Assembly (NCBI RefSeq): GCF_002797595.1
Contig: NZ_PGFE01000001.1
Location: 434,001-498,000, forward strand
DNA from: Sediminihabitans luteus
GTDB taxonomy: Bacteria; Actinomycetota; Actinomycetes; Actinomycetales; Cellulomonadaceae
Reading direction: 5' to 3'
DNA length: 64,000 bases
Of this stretch, positions 47,160 to 56,979 are shown in pieces (position 1 is the stretch's first letter; every line of letters starts with the position of its first letter). The translations under genes were made by a program, and so were the position numbers. The notes beneath the pieces are model-generated. The model saw nothing but the letters and a program-made list of their open reading frames with translations, was not told the DNA's origin and searched no databases.

Positions 47160-47948
47160 TCAGCCGTCGGCGCGGGCCCGCGCCGGGGCGCGCACGGCCT
47201 CGGACGCCGCCCGGCCGGCGTGCTCGGGCGCCGTGGCGTCGACCGCGTCCGCGGTCTCGGCACCGGCCTCCGCCGCGCCGGCGACGAGCTCGGCGGGCAA
47301 CGGCGGGATGGGCGAGAGCGGGCGCGCGCCGGGGCGCGAGCTCCACCAGGCGACGGCACGGTCGACCAGCAGCCCGGTCGCGACGCCCAGCACCACGCCG
47401 ACCGCCATGGCGAGCAGCATGTTGTGGCCGAGCCACTGCGCGGCGACGATCCCGATCGCGACCGCGTACAGGCCCCACGCGACCGCGGCGATGCCCGAGT
47501 AGACCATGAAGCGGCGGCGCGGGAACCCGAGCGCCCCGGCCGACATGTTGACCGCGACGCGCCCCACGGGCACGTACCGGGCCGCGAGGATGAACGACGC
47601 CCCGCGCGTGGCGAGCGCGTGCCGCGCCCACACGACGGCCTTGAGGCCGCGCCGCGAGCGCAGGAACGGGATGCGCTCGGTGCCGATCCGGCGCCCGAGC
47701 CAGTAGGCGACCTGGTCGCCCGTCCAGGCGGCGACCATCGCGACCCCCAGCACGACCCAGAGGTTCGCCGCGCTCTCGCCCCACGACGCGACCGCGAGCG
47801 TGATGACGACGGACTCGCTGGGGACGGGCGGGAAGAACCCGTCGACCATGACCATGGTGAACAGCGCCGGGTACACCCACAGCGACGACGACAGCGCGAT
47901 GATCCAGGTCTCGAGGTTCTCGAGGAACACAGTCAACGGGTCGTGCAC
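47160..47948 (-). CDS. DedA-family membrane protein
   Basis: This 262-residue protein has about five membrane helices in the DedA/SNARE-associated arrangement: MVMVDGFFPPVPSESVV (re-entrant, with the conserved acidic and proline residues), GDQVAYWLGRRIG and RYVPVGRVAVNMSAGALGFPRRRF. Bacterial DedA proteins flip phospholipids or undecaprenyl phosphate. The C-terminal 45 residues are alanine-rich and cytoplasmic. The GTG start at 47948 has AGGTCCTCC just upstream. It converges with coaA. Confidence 0.9.
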   Translation of the reverse strand: MHDPLTVFLENLETWIIALSSSLWVYPALFTMVMVDGFFPPVPSESVVITLAVASWGESAANLWVVLGVAMVAAWTGDQVAYWLGRRIGTERIPFLRSRRGLKAVVWARHALATRGASFILAARYVPVGRVAVNMSAGALGFPRRRFMVYSGIAAVAWGLYAVAIGIVAAQWLGHNMLLAMAVGVVLGVATGLLVDRAVAWWSSRPGARPLSPIPPLPAELVAGAAEAGAETADAVDATAPEHAGRAASEAVRAPARARADG

Positions 47949-48136
47949 GGAGGACCTCGGTTCGTCGGCCGCGCGGGACGCGGTCAGGCGGGAGTCGAGC
48001 AGGGCCGTCGGCCCTCGGGACGAGCCTAGGGAACGGTCGACCCGCGAGCATCAGGGGTCGCCCTGGCCCGACCCTGATCCTCTCGCATCCCGGGGGCCTC
48101 CACCTCGCCCCTGAGGGGGAGATCCTGTGAGAGGTC

Positions 48137-48877
48137 TCAGACCGTGGGCGCACCCGACGCGTCGGGCCGCTGCGCGACGTCGAACCCCAGCACGCGCGCC
48201 GCGGGCGACGGGTCGGCGGTGCCCGCCCAGAACCGGCCCATGTTCTCGTCGGTGCTCAGCGACCGCAGCTCGGCCGCGTCGACGTAGAGCACGCCGCCGA
48301 GGTGGTCGGTCTCGTGCTGCACGATCCGTGCCGGCCAACCCGTGAGCTCCTCGTCGAGCGGCGTGCCGTCGGCGTCCTGGCCCGTGAGCCGCACCGTGCG
48401 GTGCCGGGTGCGCACCGCGTGCCAGCCCGGCACGCTCAGGCAGCCCTCGTAGAACGACACCTCGTCGTCGGACGTCGCGGCGTACGCGGGGTTGACGAGC
48501 GTGCGGTGCGGCACCGGGGTGCGTTCGCGCGGGTCGGCCGGGTCCTGCGACCCGGGGTCCCAGATCACCGCGAGCCGCAGCGCGATCCCGACCTGCGGCG
48601 CGGCGAGCCCGACGCCCGGGGCGTCGAGCATAGTCGCGCGCATCGCGTCGAGCAGCGCGGGCAGGAGCGTGCCGAGCTGACCGGTGTACGTCGCGGCGGG
48701 CGTGCGCAGCACCGGGTGTCCGGCGTGCACGATCGGCAGCACGCCGTCGACCGCGGCGGCGAGCCGGCGCGCGACGTCGTCGCGCAGCGCGGGGTCGACG
48801 CGCGCGTCGTCGGCCACGACGCCGTCCCAGGCCGGGCCCGCGCCGTCCGCGGACGGCGCCGGGTGCGCGGCGCTCAC
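48137..48877 (-). CDS. def: peptide deformylase
   Basis: This 246-residue metalloenzyme removes the formyl group from new protein N-termini. The three motifs are complete: [18 protein letters not shown] (metal Cys) and QHETDHLGG (HExxH). It carries an N-terminal extension of about 50 residues and a C-terminal tail ([17 protein letters not shown]) typical of actinobacterial forms. GTG 48877 overlaps the glmM stop (GTGA), so def is coupled to glmM. Confidence 0.94.
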   Translation of the reverse strand: MSAAHPAPSADGAGPAWDGVVADDARVDPALRDDVARRLAAAVDGVLPIVHAGHPVLRTPAATYTGQLGTLLPALLDAMRATMLDAPGVGLAAPQVGIALRLAVIWDPGSQDPADPRERTPVPHRTLVNPAYAATSDDEVSFYEGCLSVPGWHAVRTRHRTVRLTGQDADGTPLDEELTGWPARIVQHETDHLGGVLYVDAAELRSLSTDENMGRFWAGTADPSPAARVLGFDVAQRPDASGAPTV

Positions 48878-50238
48878 AGCGCGAGCCTGTCGCTCACGAC
48901 GTCCGCGAGGTCGTGCGCGACCGAGTCGGCCTGCGCCTGCGTCGCGGCCTCGACCATGACGCGCACGACGGGCTCGGTGCCCGAGGGGCGCAGCAGCACG
49001 CGACCCGTCGCGCCGAGGCGCGACTCGGCGGCAGCGACGCCCGCGAGCACGCCCTCGTCGGTCGCCGCGCGCGCCTTGTCGACCCCGCCGACGTTGAGCA
49101 GGGTCTGCGGCAGCCGGCGCACGGCCGCGGCGAGGTCGGCGAGCTTCTGCCCGGTCGCCTTGACGCGCGCCGCGAGGTGCAGCGCGGTCAGCACGCCGTC
49201 GCCCGTGGTCGCGTACTCCGAGAGGATGATGTGCCCCGACTGCTCGCCGCCGAGCGTGTAGCCGTGCGCGCGCATCTCCTCGAGCACGTAGCGGTCGCCG
49301 ACGCCCGTCTGGACGGTCGCGATGCCCGCGTCCTTCATGGCGAGCAGGAGGCCGAGGTTGCTCATGACGGTGACCACGAGCGTGTCCTGCGCGAGGCGGC
49401 CCAGGTCGTGCTCGGCGAGCGCGAGGACGCCCATGATCTGGTCGCCGTCGACGAGCACGCCGCCGTGGTCGACCGCGAGGCAACGGTCCGCGTCGCCGTC
49501 GAACGCGACCCCGAAGTCGGACTCGGAGGCCACCACGACCGCCTGGAGCTGCTCGGGGTGCGTCGAGCCGCACTTCTCGTTGATGTTGCGCCCGTCCGGG
49601 CTCGCGTTGATCACGACGACGTCGGCGCCCGCGGCGCGCAGCGCGGCCGGGCCGACGTCGCTCGCCGCGCCGTTCGCGCAGTCGACCGCGATGCGCAGGC
49701 CTGCGAGCGGGCGCGAGTACTCGCCCCCGCCGATGGTCGAGATCAGGTGCTCGACGTACCGCTCGCCCATGCGTCCCGAGTCGGTCTGGATGCGCCCGAC
49801 CTCGGGCCCGACGGGCCGCTCCCACGGCTCCTCGAGCCGCGCGGCGATCTGGTCCTCGATGTCGTCGTCGAGCTTGACCCCGCCACGCGCGAAGAACTTG
49901 ATGCCGTTGTCCGGCATGGGGTTGTGCGACGCCGAGAGCATGACGCCCAGGTCGACGCCCGTGGTCGCGGTCAGGTACGCGACCGCGGGCGTGGGCAGCA
50001 CGCCCACGTTGACGACGTCGACCCCGGCGCTCGCGAGGCCCGCGGCGACCGCGGACGACAGGAACTCGCCCGAGGCGCGCGGGTCGCGGCCGACGACGGC
50101 GCGCGGTCGGTGCCCGCCGAACTCGCCGGTCGTCCCGAGCACGTGCGCCGCGGCGACCCCGAGGTCGAGCGCGAGCTCGGCCGTGACGTCCTTGTTGGCG
50201 AGCCCTCGCACGCCGTCGGTGCCGAACAAGCGGGCCAT
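48874..50238 (-). CDS. glmM: phosphoglucosamine mutase
   Basis: This 454-residue enzyme turns glucosamine 6-phosphate into glucosamine 1-phosphate for UDP-GlcNAc. It begins [10 protein letters not shown], has the phosphoserine loop [13 protein letters not shown], the metal loop [13 protein letters not shown], the sugar loop GGEQSGHI and the C-terminal [16 protein letters not shown] 50238 has GGAGG eight bases upstream. It is separated from rpsI by a terminator and is followed by def; glmS lies 3 kb further on. Confidence 0.97.
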   Translation of the reverse strand: MARLFGTDGVRGLANKDVTAELALDLGVAAAHVLGTTGEFGGHRPRAVVGRDPRASGEFLSSAVAAGLASAGVDVVNVGVLPTPAVAYLTATTGVDLGVMLSASHNPMPDNGIKFFARGGVKLDDDIEDQIAARLEEPWERPVGPEVGRIQTDSGRMGERYVEHLISTIGGGEYSRPLAGLRIAVDCANGAASDVGPAALRAAGADVVVINASPDGRNINEKCGSTHPEQLQAVVVASESDFGVAFDGDADRCLAVDHGGVLVDGDQIMGVLALAEHDLGRLAQDTLVVTVMSNLGLLLAMKDAGIATVQTGVGDRYVLEEMRAHGYTLGGEQSGHIILSEYATTGDGVLTALHLAARVKATGQKLADLAAAVRRLPQTLLNVGGVDKARAATDEGVLAGVAAAESRLGATGRVLLRPSGTEPVVRVMVEAATQAQADSVAHDLADVVSDRLAL

Positions 50239-50310
50239 GGGTCAGTCCTCCGTGAGGGTGATCGGGTGCCCACGATAGTGAGCAGGGCGTGCAAATGCGT
50301 CCTGGAACGC

Positions 50311-50347
50311 CGACGGCCCCGGCGGACAGTGTCCGTCGGGGCCGTCG
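50311..50347 (-). terminator. terminator of the rplM-rpsI operon
   Basis: A 17-bp stem with one G-U pair (50311-50327 with 50331-50347) and a 3-base loop lies 17 bases after the rpsI stop and 73 bases before glmM. Confidence 0.8.
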
Positions 50348-50363
50348 AGGGTGAGGCGCTGGA

Positions 50364-50849
50364 TCAGCGCTTCGAGTACTGCGGAGCCTTGCGGGCCTTC
50401 TTGAGACCAGCCTTCTTGCGCTCGACCGCACGGGGGTCGCGCGTCAGGAAGCCGGCCTTCTTGAGGGCGGCGCGGTTGCTGTCCTCGTCGATCGCGTTGA
50501 GCGCACGGGCGATGCCGAGGCGCAGCGCGCCGGCCTGGCCCGAGACGCCGCCACCCGTGATGCGGGCGATGACGTCGAAGCGACCCTCGACGTCGACCAG
50601 CTTGAGCGGGTCGTTGACGAGCTGCTGGTGCACCTTGTTCGGGAAGTAGTCCTCGATCGTGCGACCGTTGATCTTCCACTGACCGGTGCCGGGGATCAGG
50701 CGAACGCGAGCGATCGCCTCCTTGCGGCGACCGAGCGCCTGGCCCGGTGCGGTGATGCTCTGGCCCTGGCCCGTGGGGGCGGCGGTCTCAGAGGTGTAGC
50801 TGCTGGGGGTCTCGTCCAGCGTGTCGTTCTCGACGGTGGTCTCGGCCAC
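50364..50849 (-). CDS. rpsI: 30S ribosomal protein S9
   Basis: The conserved S9 domain (about residues 32-161) shows [19 protein letters not shown], the [11 protein letters not shown] region, [19 protein letters not shown] and the universal C-terminus ending YSKR, which reaches the P-site tRNA. An N-terminal extension of about 30 acidic residues ([16 protein letters not shown]) is typical of Actinobacteria. GTG 50849 has GAGG five bases upstream. It is downstream of rplM by 72 bases in the standard operon. Confidence 0.97.
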   Translation of the reverse strand: MAETTVENDTLDETPSSYTSETAAPTGQGQSITAPGQALGRRKEAIARVRLIPGTGQWKINGRTIEDYFPNKVHQQLVNDPLKLVDVEGRFDVIARITGGGVSGQAGALRLGIARALNAIDEDSNRAALKKAGFLTRDPRAVERKKAGLKKARKAPQYSKR

Positions 50850-50921
50850 TGTGTCCTCGCGTCCTAAGGGAATTCTGGGAAGTCGGGCGGCGCGTGAGCG
50901 CTGTGCTCCGGTGCTCCTGCG

Positions 50922-51365
50922 TTACTGAGCGACCTGGGTGATCTCGAACGTCTTCGGCTGCTGCGCGGCGTGCGGGTGCTCAGAGCCTGCGTAGACCTTG
51001 AGCTTGCCGAACTGCGCGCGCCCGAGCGACGTCTTGGGGATCATGCCGCGCACGGCCTTCTCCACAGCACGCTCGGGGTGCTTCTCGAGCAGGTCGCCGT
51101 AGGCGACGGCCCGCAGACCACCCGGGTAGCCCGAGTGGGTGTAGGCAAGCTTCTGCTCGCGCTTGTTGCCGGTCAGTGCGACCTTGTCAGCGTTGATCAC
51201 GATGACGAAGTCGCCGCCGTCGACGTGCGGTGCAAAGGTCGCCTTGTGCTTGCCACGCAGCAGGGTAGCCACGTGGGTCGCGAGGCGGCCCAGGACGACG
51301 TCGGTCGCGTCGATGACGTACCAGTCACGCTGGACGTCGCCGGGCTTCGGGGTGTACGTACGCAC
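50922..51365 (-). CDS. rplM: 50S ribosomal protein L13
   Basis: This 147-residue ribosomal protein has [19 protein letters not shown], the central [17 protein letters not shown] and the ending [11 protein letters not shown]. It begins with GTG at 51365 (VRTYTPKPG, conserved in Actinobacteria), with AAGG nine bases upstream. It is the first gene of rplM-rpsI. The 200-base upstream spacer contains a direct repeat atcgaagac but no clear promoter. Confidence 0.97.
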   Translation of the reverse strand: MRTYTPKPGDVQRDWYVIDATDVVLGRLATHVATLLRGKHKATFAPHVDGGDFVIVINADKVALTGNKREQKLAYTHSGYPGGLRAVAYGDLLEKHPERAVEKAVRGMIPKTSLGRAQFGKLKVYAGSEHPHAAQQPKTFEITQVAQ

Positions 51366-51565
51366 GGTCGTAGCCTTCGTTTCGATGTCTTCGATGTCTT
51401 CTTCGGCGCAGAGGACTGCGGCCGACGAGGTCGTTGTCGGTGCTCGATCAACCGGGCTTCGTCAGACGGCGAGTGGGAGACACGCGTGACATCGGATTCC
51501 GAGCGGGAAGCACAACGGCTACCAACAATACCGGGCGGCGGGCGGGCGGGTCAAAAGCAGATAGG

Positions 51566-52495
51566 TCACACCCGCGCCCACGACCGCGTGTCCCGCAGCT
51601 CCGCTCCCGGGCGGACGGCGGAGCAGGCCTCGCACTGCGCGGCCCGGTGGGCCCCCACGCAGTCGTCGCAGCACAGCGTGAGCGTGCTGCACGACGGGTC
51701 GCCGCAGTTCTCGTACAGCGCGGTCGGCGCGGCGCACGTCGCGCACCGGCCCAGCGGCACGGTCGCGTCGCCGAACTCGACGTGCCGGCGCTCGTCGAAC
51801 ACGTACAGCGACCCGTCCCACAGGCCCGCGTCGCCGCGCTGCTCGCCGTAGCGCACGATCCCGCCGTCGAGCTGGTAGACCTCCGAGAAGCCGCGCTCGA
51901 CCATGAGGGAGCTCAGCACCTCGCACCGCACCCCGCCGGTGCAGTACGTCACGACGGGCCGGGACTTGAGGTCGTCGTACCGTCCCGAGTCGAGCTCGGC
52001 GACGAAGTCCCGGGTCGTGGCGACGTCGGGGACGACGGCCCCGCGGAACCGCCCGATCGCGGCCTCGAACGCGTTGCGCCCGTCGAACAGGACGACGTCG
52101 TCCCCGCGCTCGGCGACGAGCGCGTCGAGCTCGTCGGGGGTCAGGCGCGCTCCCCCGCCGACCACCCCGCCGTCGTCGACGCGCACCGCGCCCGGGTCGC
52201 CGAAGCTCACGAGCTCGGGGCGCACCTTGACCGAGAGCCGGGGGAAGTCCCGGCCCGTGCCGTCCGACCACTTGACGTCGACGCCCGCGAACGGCGCGTA
52301 GGAGCGCGTCGTGCGGACGTACTGCTTGAGGTTCTCGACGGTCCCGCCGAGCGTCGCGTTGATGCCGTGCGCGGCGACGATCACGCGACCCGTGAGCTCC
52401 CAGCGCTCGGCGAGCGCCCGCTGCCACAGGCGCACGGCCTCCGGGTCGGCGAGCGGCGCGAAGCCGTAGAAGAGCACGATCTTGTTCACTGCCAT
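51566..52495 (-). CDS. trhO: tRNA uridine(34) hydroxylase TrhO (rhodanese-type)
   Basis: This 309-residue protein belongs to the TrhO/YceA family, which hydroxylates uridine 34 of tRNA to ho5U. The opening [19 protein letters not shown], the acylphosphatase-like region [13 protein letters not shown], and the rhodanese domain with catalytic loop YCTGGVRCE and [12 protein letters not shown] are typical. The C-terminal 60 residues hold a cysteine-rich, zinc-binding-type segment ([20 protein letters not shown]) seen in actinobacterial members. ATG 52495 follows TAGGCT by seven bases. Confidence 0.92.
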   Translation of the reverse strand: MAVNKIVLFYGFAPLADPEAVRLWQRALAERWELTGRVIVAAHGINATLGGTVENLKQYVRTTRSYAPFAGVDVKWSDGTGRDFPRLSVKVRPELVSFGDPGAVRVDDGGVVGGGARLTPDELDALVAERGDDVVLFDGRNAFEAAIGRFRGAVVPDVATTRDFVAELDSGRYDDLKSRPVVTYCTGGVRCEVLSSLMVERGFSEVYQLDGGIVRYGEQRGDAGLWDGSLYVFDERRHVEFGDATVPLGRCATCAAPTALYENCGDPSCSTLTLCCDDCVGAHRAAQCEACSAVRPGAELRDTRSWARV

Positions 52496-52547
52496 GGCGA
52501 CAAGCCTAGGCCGCGGGGGGCCGGGTCCCGGCCCCCCGCGGAGCGGG

Positions 52548-53954
52548 TCAGGCGCGGCGACGGCGCACGACGACCACGGTCAGACCGCCGGCCGCGACGA
52601 GCGCGAGGGCGATCCCGCCCCACAGCAGCGCGTCCGAGCCGGTGCTCGCGAGGTCGTCGGACGCGTCGAGCACCTCACCGGGCGAGGGCACCGACGTGCC
52701 GAGCACCTCGGCCGACGGCACGGCGTCGGACGGCGCGTCGGTGGCGTCCTCGCCCGAGCCGCCGACGTCCGTGGTGTCGACGTCCGTGGTGTCGGTCGTG
52801 CCGGTCGTGCCGTCGTCGGTCGTGCCCTCGTCGCAGGCCTCGTCGGTCGGTCCGGTACCGAGGTCGAACGCGTACGTGCCGTCGCCCACCGCGGTCCACC
52901 CCTCAGCGGCCTCGATCACGTGGCCGGGGGTCGCGGTCGCGATCACGGTCCACCCGCCGTCGGTCGTGTCGAGCGCGTACTCGACGCCCTCGGTCGCGAG
53001 GGGCGCGAGGCCGTCGAGGTCGGTGCCGCACTGGTCGACGAGGGCGGGCGTCGCGAGCGCGACCGGCGTGGGCGCGGGCGCCGTCGCGCACTCGAGCGAG
53101 GCCGGGTCCTGGACGGTGACGTCGAGCGTGCCGAGCGGGACGTCGCGCTTCGCCGTGCGGTCGTAGTAGACGGCGCGCAGCGCGAGCGTGCCGTACGCGG
53201 GCGTGATCCCGTGCGCGGCGAGCGCGCTCTCGAGCCCGAACCCGTCCGCGGGCACGTCCTCCATCCGGATGCGCACGGCCTCGCCGTCGACGACGGTCTC
53301 GAGGCGCACGTCGGCCGAGCGCGGCTCGACCGCGACGGTGCTCTCGGGCGCGTCGCAGGTGGGCGGGGTCACGGTGACGACCGGCACGGCCGGCGTCGTG
53401 CTCCCGCACGCGGGCAGGCCCACGAGGTCGGTGTGCTTGGCGTCCACGATCTTGTCCGCCGCCCAGCCGAACGTGATGAACGGGTACTCGACGGTCTCGG
53501 GCCAGGTGACCTCGACGTCCGCGGCGTCCTGCTGCAGGGCCCAGCCGTCGCCGCAGACGGGCGTCACGACGTCGTCGACGATCGCGGTCGCCGGCAGGAG
53601 GCCCGCCGGGAGTTCGTCGAGCCAGGTCGAGCGCTCCGTCGTGGTGAGCAGGACCTGCTCGAGCGAGTTCTCCCACGACGCGGGGCGGGCCGTGTCGTCC
53701 TTCTTGTAGAGGTAGACCGCGACCTCGTGGGACGTCGCGTCACGGTGCGCGCGGTGGATCGTGCCTCCGGGCGAGGACACCGCGTACGCGGGTGCATCGC
53801 TGGCGGGTGCATCTCCCGCGCGCGTGGTGGCGGTGTGACCGGTGGCTGCGTGACCGGTGGCGGCAGGCCCGACGGCGGTGGCCGCGGTCGCGCTCGAGGT
53901 CAGGGTCAGCGCCACGGCGAGCGCGGTCAGCAGGGCAGGGCGTCGGGTTCTCAA
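52548..53954 (-). CDS. sortase-anchored surface protein (LAxTG type)
   Basis: This 468-residue protein has a signal peptide ([23 protein letters not shown]), a secreted middle with several cysteines, a Thr/Asp/Gly-rich stretch (about 380-405), and a C-terminal sorting signal: LASTG near residue 435, a hydrophobic helix and the tail VRRRRA. LAxTG is the motif of class E sortases in high-GC Actinobacteria. The start is TTG 53954, supported by AAGGAG nine bases upstream; no ATG or GTG is in frame nearby. No domain is recognised in the middle, and no sortase gene is in the window. Confidence 0.82.
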   Translation of the reverse strand: MRTRRPALLTALAVALTLTSSATAATAVGPAATGHAATGHTATTRAGDAPASDAPAYAVSSPGGTIHRAHRDATSHEVAVYLYKKDDTARPASWENSLEQVLLTTTERSTWLDELPAGLLPATAIVDDVVTPVCGDGWALQQDAADVEVTWPETVEYPFITFGWAADKIVDAKHTDLVGLPACGSTTPAVPVVTVTPPTCDAPESTVAVEPRSADVRLETVVDGEAVRIRMEDVPADGFGLESALAAHGITPAYGTLALRAVYYDRTAKRDVPLGTLDVTVQDPASLECATAPAPTPVALATPALVDQCGTDLDGLAPLATEGVEYALDTTDGGWTVIATATPGHVIEAAEGWTAVGDGTYAFDLGTGPTDEACDEGTTDDGTTGTTDTTDVDTTDVGGSGEDATDAPSDAVPSAEVLGTSVPSPGEVLDASDDLASTGSDALLWGGIALALVAAGGLTVVVVRRRRA

Positions 53955-54218
53955 CGTGCACGGCTCCTTGTCGGTCGCGCCGGGTCCGTTCCCGGCGCGC
54001 GAGGGCGCAGGGATCCCCTGGCCCGTGGGGCCGTTCCCGTGCGCGCGGGAACGCTACCACCGCAAAGGTGTCGTCCTCCACCATGTGCGGACGACCCGTC
54101 ATGAATCACCCGCGTTCGGTCGGCTCAGCACATCCCGAGCGATCACGACGCACCACGCATCCCGGGCACGACGGCACGACACGCTGCGAGGTGCGCGGCC
54201 CGGTGCGACCGTGGAGTC

Positions 54219-54605
54219 ATGAGCAACGACACGAGCGCCACGAGCCCCGAACCCGACGGCACGCGTGAGGGCGACAGCGACCAGCTCTCCGCGAACGACA
54301 CCCTGCTCGACCGCGGGGTGGCCGACCTCCTCGACGAGGGCTACTCGCCCCCGGAGCGCGACCGGTCGAACCACCACGGTGAGACCGCCTGGGAGGAGCT
54401 GCACGGCGAGGGCCTGGACCGACGGCTCGCCGCCGAGGAGCCCGACACCGACGCTCCGCGCGACGAGCGGCGGGCGGGACGACTCGCCGAGGACCCGGAC
54501 GCGGCCGACGGCCGGCAGAACGACCTCTACGCCGAGGACGCGGGGATCGACGGCGCGGGTGCGAGCGCCGAGGAGGCCTCGATGCACGTGGTCGACGAGA
54601 TCTAG
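54219..54605 (+). CDS. DUF5709 family protein
   Basis: This small acidic protein of 128 residues shows the DUF5709 pattern: LLDRGVADLLDEGYSPPERDR, HGETAWEELHGEGLDRRLAAEEPD and a C-terminal DLYAEDAGIDGAGASAEEASMHVVDE. It is predicted soluble with no signal peptide and much disorder. Function is unknown; the family is restricted to Actinobacteria. ATG 54219 has a GGAG only three bases away, so the start is mostly supported by conservation. It is monocistronic, 264 bases from the surface protein gene. Confidence 0.85.
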   Translation: MSNDTSATSPEPDGTREGDSDQLSANDTLLDRGVADLLDEGYSPPERDRSNHHGETAWEELHGEGLDRRLAAEEPDTDAPRDERRAGRLAEDPDAADGRQNDLYAEDAGIDGAGASAEEASMHVVDEI

Positions 54606-54693
54606 GACGCTGCGTCGGGCCGCGGCGCGGTCGACACGGTGCCGACCCGACGTCGTGCCGACGCGCGCTCGACGTCGGGCCGGCGGTCGGTCG

Positions 54694-54731
54694 ACGTCGC
54701 GCCGGTAGGTGGTCGTCGCGCCGGTAGGTGG
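54694..54731. repeat. 19-bp perfect direct repeat
   Basis: gtcgcgccggtaggtggtc occurs twice head to tail in the spacer after the DUF5709 gene. The remaining spacer (54606-54887) is rich in cgtcgggc-type words and has no gene I can support. Confidence 0.8.
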
Positions 54732-54887
54732 TCGACTTTCCGCGTCCGGCCCCGCGGTCGAGTGCGTCTGCGCACGACGTTCACCTCACGCACCGATCCT
54801 CTGCGGACGGAGTTCGCCCGGAGGTCACGTCCCTGCGCTGGGATGGACGCCTACGCGTGAGGGCCACGCGGGTCGGGCGGGCTGCGG

Positions 54888-56714
54888 ATGTCGATCCTCG
54901 TCGTGAGCGACGTCGGCGCGGGCGGCACGCTCGACCTCGCGGCCGACGCCGCGCTCGCCGGGACGCTCGCCGCGCTCCGCGCGCGCGGGGAGGGCGACCT
55001 CGTCGTGAGCGCGCCACGCCCCGACCTCGTCGCGGCCCGGCACCACGTCGCGGCCGTCGGCGCCGTCGGCGGTTGGAGCGACCTCGACCGGCGGTACGCG
55101 ATGCTCCGGCACCGCACGGTGCTCGACGCGGCCGCGCACGGCACGCAACGCCTCGGCGTGCACGACCCGGCACGGCTCGTGATCGAGACCGTGCGCTCGT
55201 GCGCGGGCGTTATCGTGACGGGCGCCGCTCCGCTGTCGTCACGACGCCCGTCCGCGTTGCGCGAGCGCGCGACCGTGGCCGCCGTCGCGAACCGGTTCGA
55301 CGTGCCGGTCGTGCTCGTCGGCCAGTCGGTCGAGCCCGTGGTGCACCGCGCCGACGAGGCGCTCCTGACGCCCCTGCTCGCCCGTGCGGCCGCGGTGGGG
55401 GCGGTCGACGACGCGACGCTCGCGCTCGCCGCCGCGCACGGTGCGCTCGACGACCGCCTGGTGCGCACGGTCGAACCGTGGCCACGCCACGTCGCGCTCG
55501 GCGTCGGCGCCGCGTCGGTGCGGGGCACCTCCGGTGACCTGTCGCAGGATCACGCCGCCCTTCCGCAGCGGCCCGGACCGCCGGACGACGACGGTCGCCT
55601 GGCCTTCGCGTCCCACGACGTGATGTCCCACGGCGTGATGCCCCCCGACGTGTTTCTGCCGCACGGTCGGCGACCGCGCGACGGTGACGGCCCGGTCGTG
55701 CTCGCGCTGCTCTCGGGTGCAGCCCGACCCGGCGACCCCGACGCGACGACCGACGCCACCTGGGCGGCGACGCTCGTCGGGCTCGCCGCGCTGCACGGCG
55801 TCCCCGTGCTCGTCGTCCCCACGCGCGAGCGTCCGCCGGGCTCGGCCCCGACCCGCGCGCAGCGGCGCGTCGCGCGGGTGTGCGCCGTCGCGGACGACGC
55901 CCGGGTCCGGTCCGCGAGCGCCCGTGACCTCGACGTGCTGACGGACGTCGCCGCGCACGCGGCGCTCGTCGTGGGCGACGGCTACGAGGCGGCCCTCGTC
56001 GCGGGCCGCGCGCGAGCACCCTGGCTCGGCCTCGTCGACGACCCCCTACACGCCGCGCGGGTGCGCGGCACCGCCGCCCACCTCGGGCTCACGGACTACC
56101 TGCTCGGCCCGGAGAGCCGGTGGACGTCGGAGGTTTCCACGGCCGCCGCCGAGCTGCGGGACCGCGCCCCCGAGGTGCGTGCGCACCTGGCCCGGGTCGG
56201 GGCGCCCACGCGCGACGACGACGCGTGGTGGGACGCCGCCGTCGGGCGCCTGGCCCACGGTCGGCCCCTCTCGCGCGCGCTCGGGCTGAGCCCCGTGCCG
56301 TCGCTGCCGTCGCCCGGGACGTGGGCGCGACCCGCCACGCTGCTGCTCGCCGCGGCCGAGCGGCACGAGCAGGTGCGCACCGCGCACGCCTGGCAGCTGG
56401 ACGAGATCGAGCACGGCGCGCGAGTCGCCGCACGCGGCGTGGACGTCGCCGCGAGGTCCGGCGTCGCCGCGAGGTCGGGCTCCGCGAGGTCGGGCTCCGC
56501 GAGGTCGGGCTCCGCGAGGTCAGGCTCCGCGAGCGGAACGTCCGCGCGGCGGTCCGCGAGCGCCGAGGATGCCGGGGCCGACCGGACCGCGGCGCCCACG
56601 CCCGTCGCCGGCCCGTCGTCGGAGAGCCCCCGGCCGCTTGCCGCGTGGCGCGCGCTCTGGCGTCGAGTCCCGCCCGGGTCCGGCAGCACCGCGCCGCGAC
56701 CTGCGACCCGCTGA
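54888..56714 (+). CDS. polysaccharide pyruvyltransferase-like protein with SGSAR repeat tail
   Basis: The 608-residue protein begins ILVVSDVGAGGTLDLAADAALAGTLAAL, which resembles the glycine-rich start of CsaB-type polysaccharide pyruvyltransferases, and residues 385-430 (LVVGDGYEAALVAGRARAPWLGLVDDP, then HLGLTDYLL) resemble the family's acceptor region; the histidine usual in its RxH motif is absent. The C-terminal 100 residues are disordered, with SGSAR repeated four times. Such enzymes add ketal pyruvate to cell-wall sugars. The match is weak and the function uncertain; the ATG at 54888 has only a poor ribosome site. No sugar-polymer genes are near. Confidence 0.5.
   Translation: MSILVVSDVGAGGTLDLAADAALAGTLAALRARGEGDLVVSAPRPDLVAARHHVAAVGAVGGWSDLDRRYAMLRHRTVLDAAAHGTQRLGVHDPARLVIETVRSCAGVIVTGAAPLSSRRPSALRERATVAAVANRFDVPVVLVGQSVEPVVHRADEALLTPLLARAAAVGAVDDATLALAAAHGALDDRLVRTVEPWPRHVALGVGAASVRGTSGDLSQDHAALPQRPGPPDDDGRLAFASHDVMSHGVMPPDVFLPHGRRPRDGDGPVVLALLSGAARPGDPDATTDATWAATLVGLAALHGVPVLVVPTRERPPGSAPTRAQRRVARVCAVADDARVRSASARDLDVLTDVAAHAALVVGDGYEAALVAGRARAPWLGLVDDPLHAARVRGTAAHLGLTDYLLGPESRWTSEVSTAAAELRDRAPEVRAHLARVGAPTRDDDAWWDAAVGRLAHGRPLSRALGLSPVPSLPSPGTWARPATLLLAAAERHEQVRTAHAWQLDEIEHGARVAARGVDVAARSGVAARSGSARSGSARSGSARSGSASGTSARRSASAEDAGADRTAAPTPVAGPSSESPRPLAAWRALWRRVPPGSGSTAPRPATR
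56469..56528 (+). repeat. four 15-bp tandem repeats encoding SGSAR
   Basis: gcgaggtcgggctcc is repeated four times (three exact, one with a single change), with a degenerate copy before it at 56451. It adds Arg-Ser-Gly-Ser-Ala units to the end of the pyruvyltransferase-like protein. Confidence 0.9.
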
Positions 56715-56853
56715 CCCTCCGGACCGGTCACCCGGGCGATGGCGCGACGACCGGGATCCTTCCGGGACCTGCCCGCCCGCCCTGCTGAGTCCGCCCGACG
56801 ACGTCCGCCAGTCCCGCGACGCCTGACAGCCTCCGCCAGGTCGCAACTCGGGC

Positions 56854-56945
56854 TGCTTCCGCCAGCCGCACGCCGGACGACCTACGCCCTACGCTCGACG
56901 ACCGCCGCCAGGGCGCATCTCCGGATGCTTCCGCCAGCCGCACGC
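56854..56945. repeat. 72-bp-spaced direct repeat in the spacer before truA
   Basis: tgcttccgccagccgcacgc occurs exactly at 56854-56873 and 56926-56945. Around it (56770-56980) words such as gacgacctccgccagg recur in degenerate form. The 265-base spacer holds no gene I can support. Confidence 0.75.
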
Positions 56946-56979
56946 GACGACCTCCGCCGGGCGAGCGACGTCCGACGAC

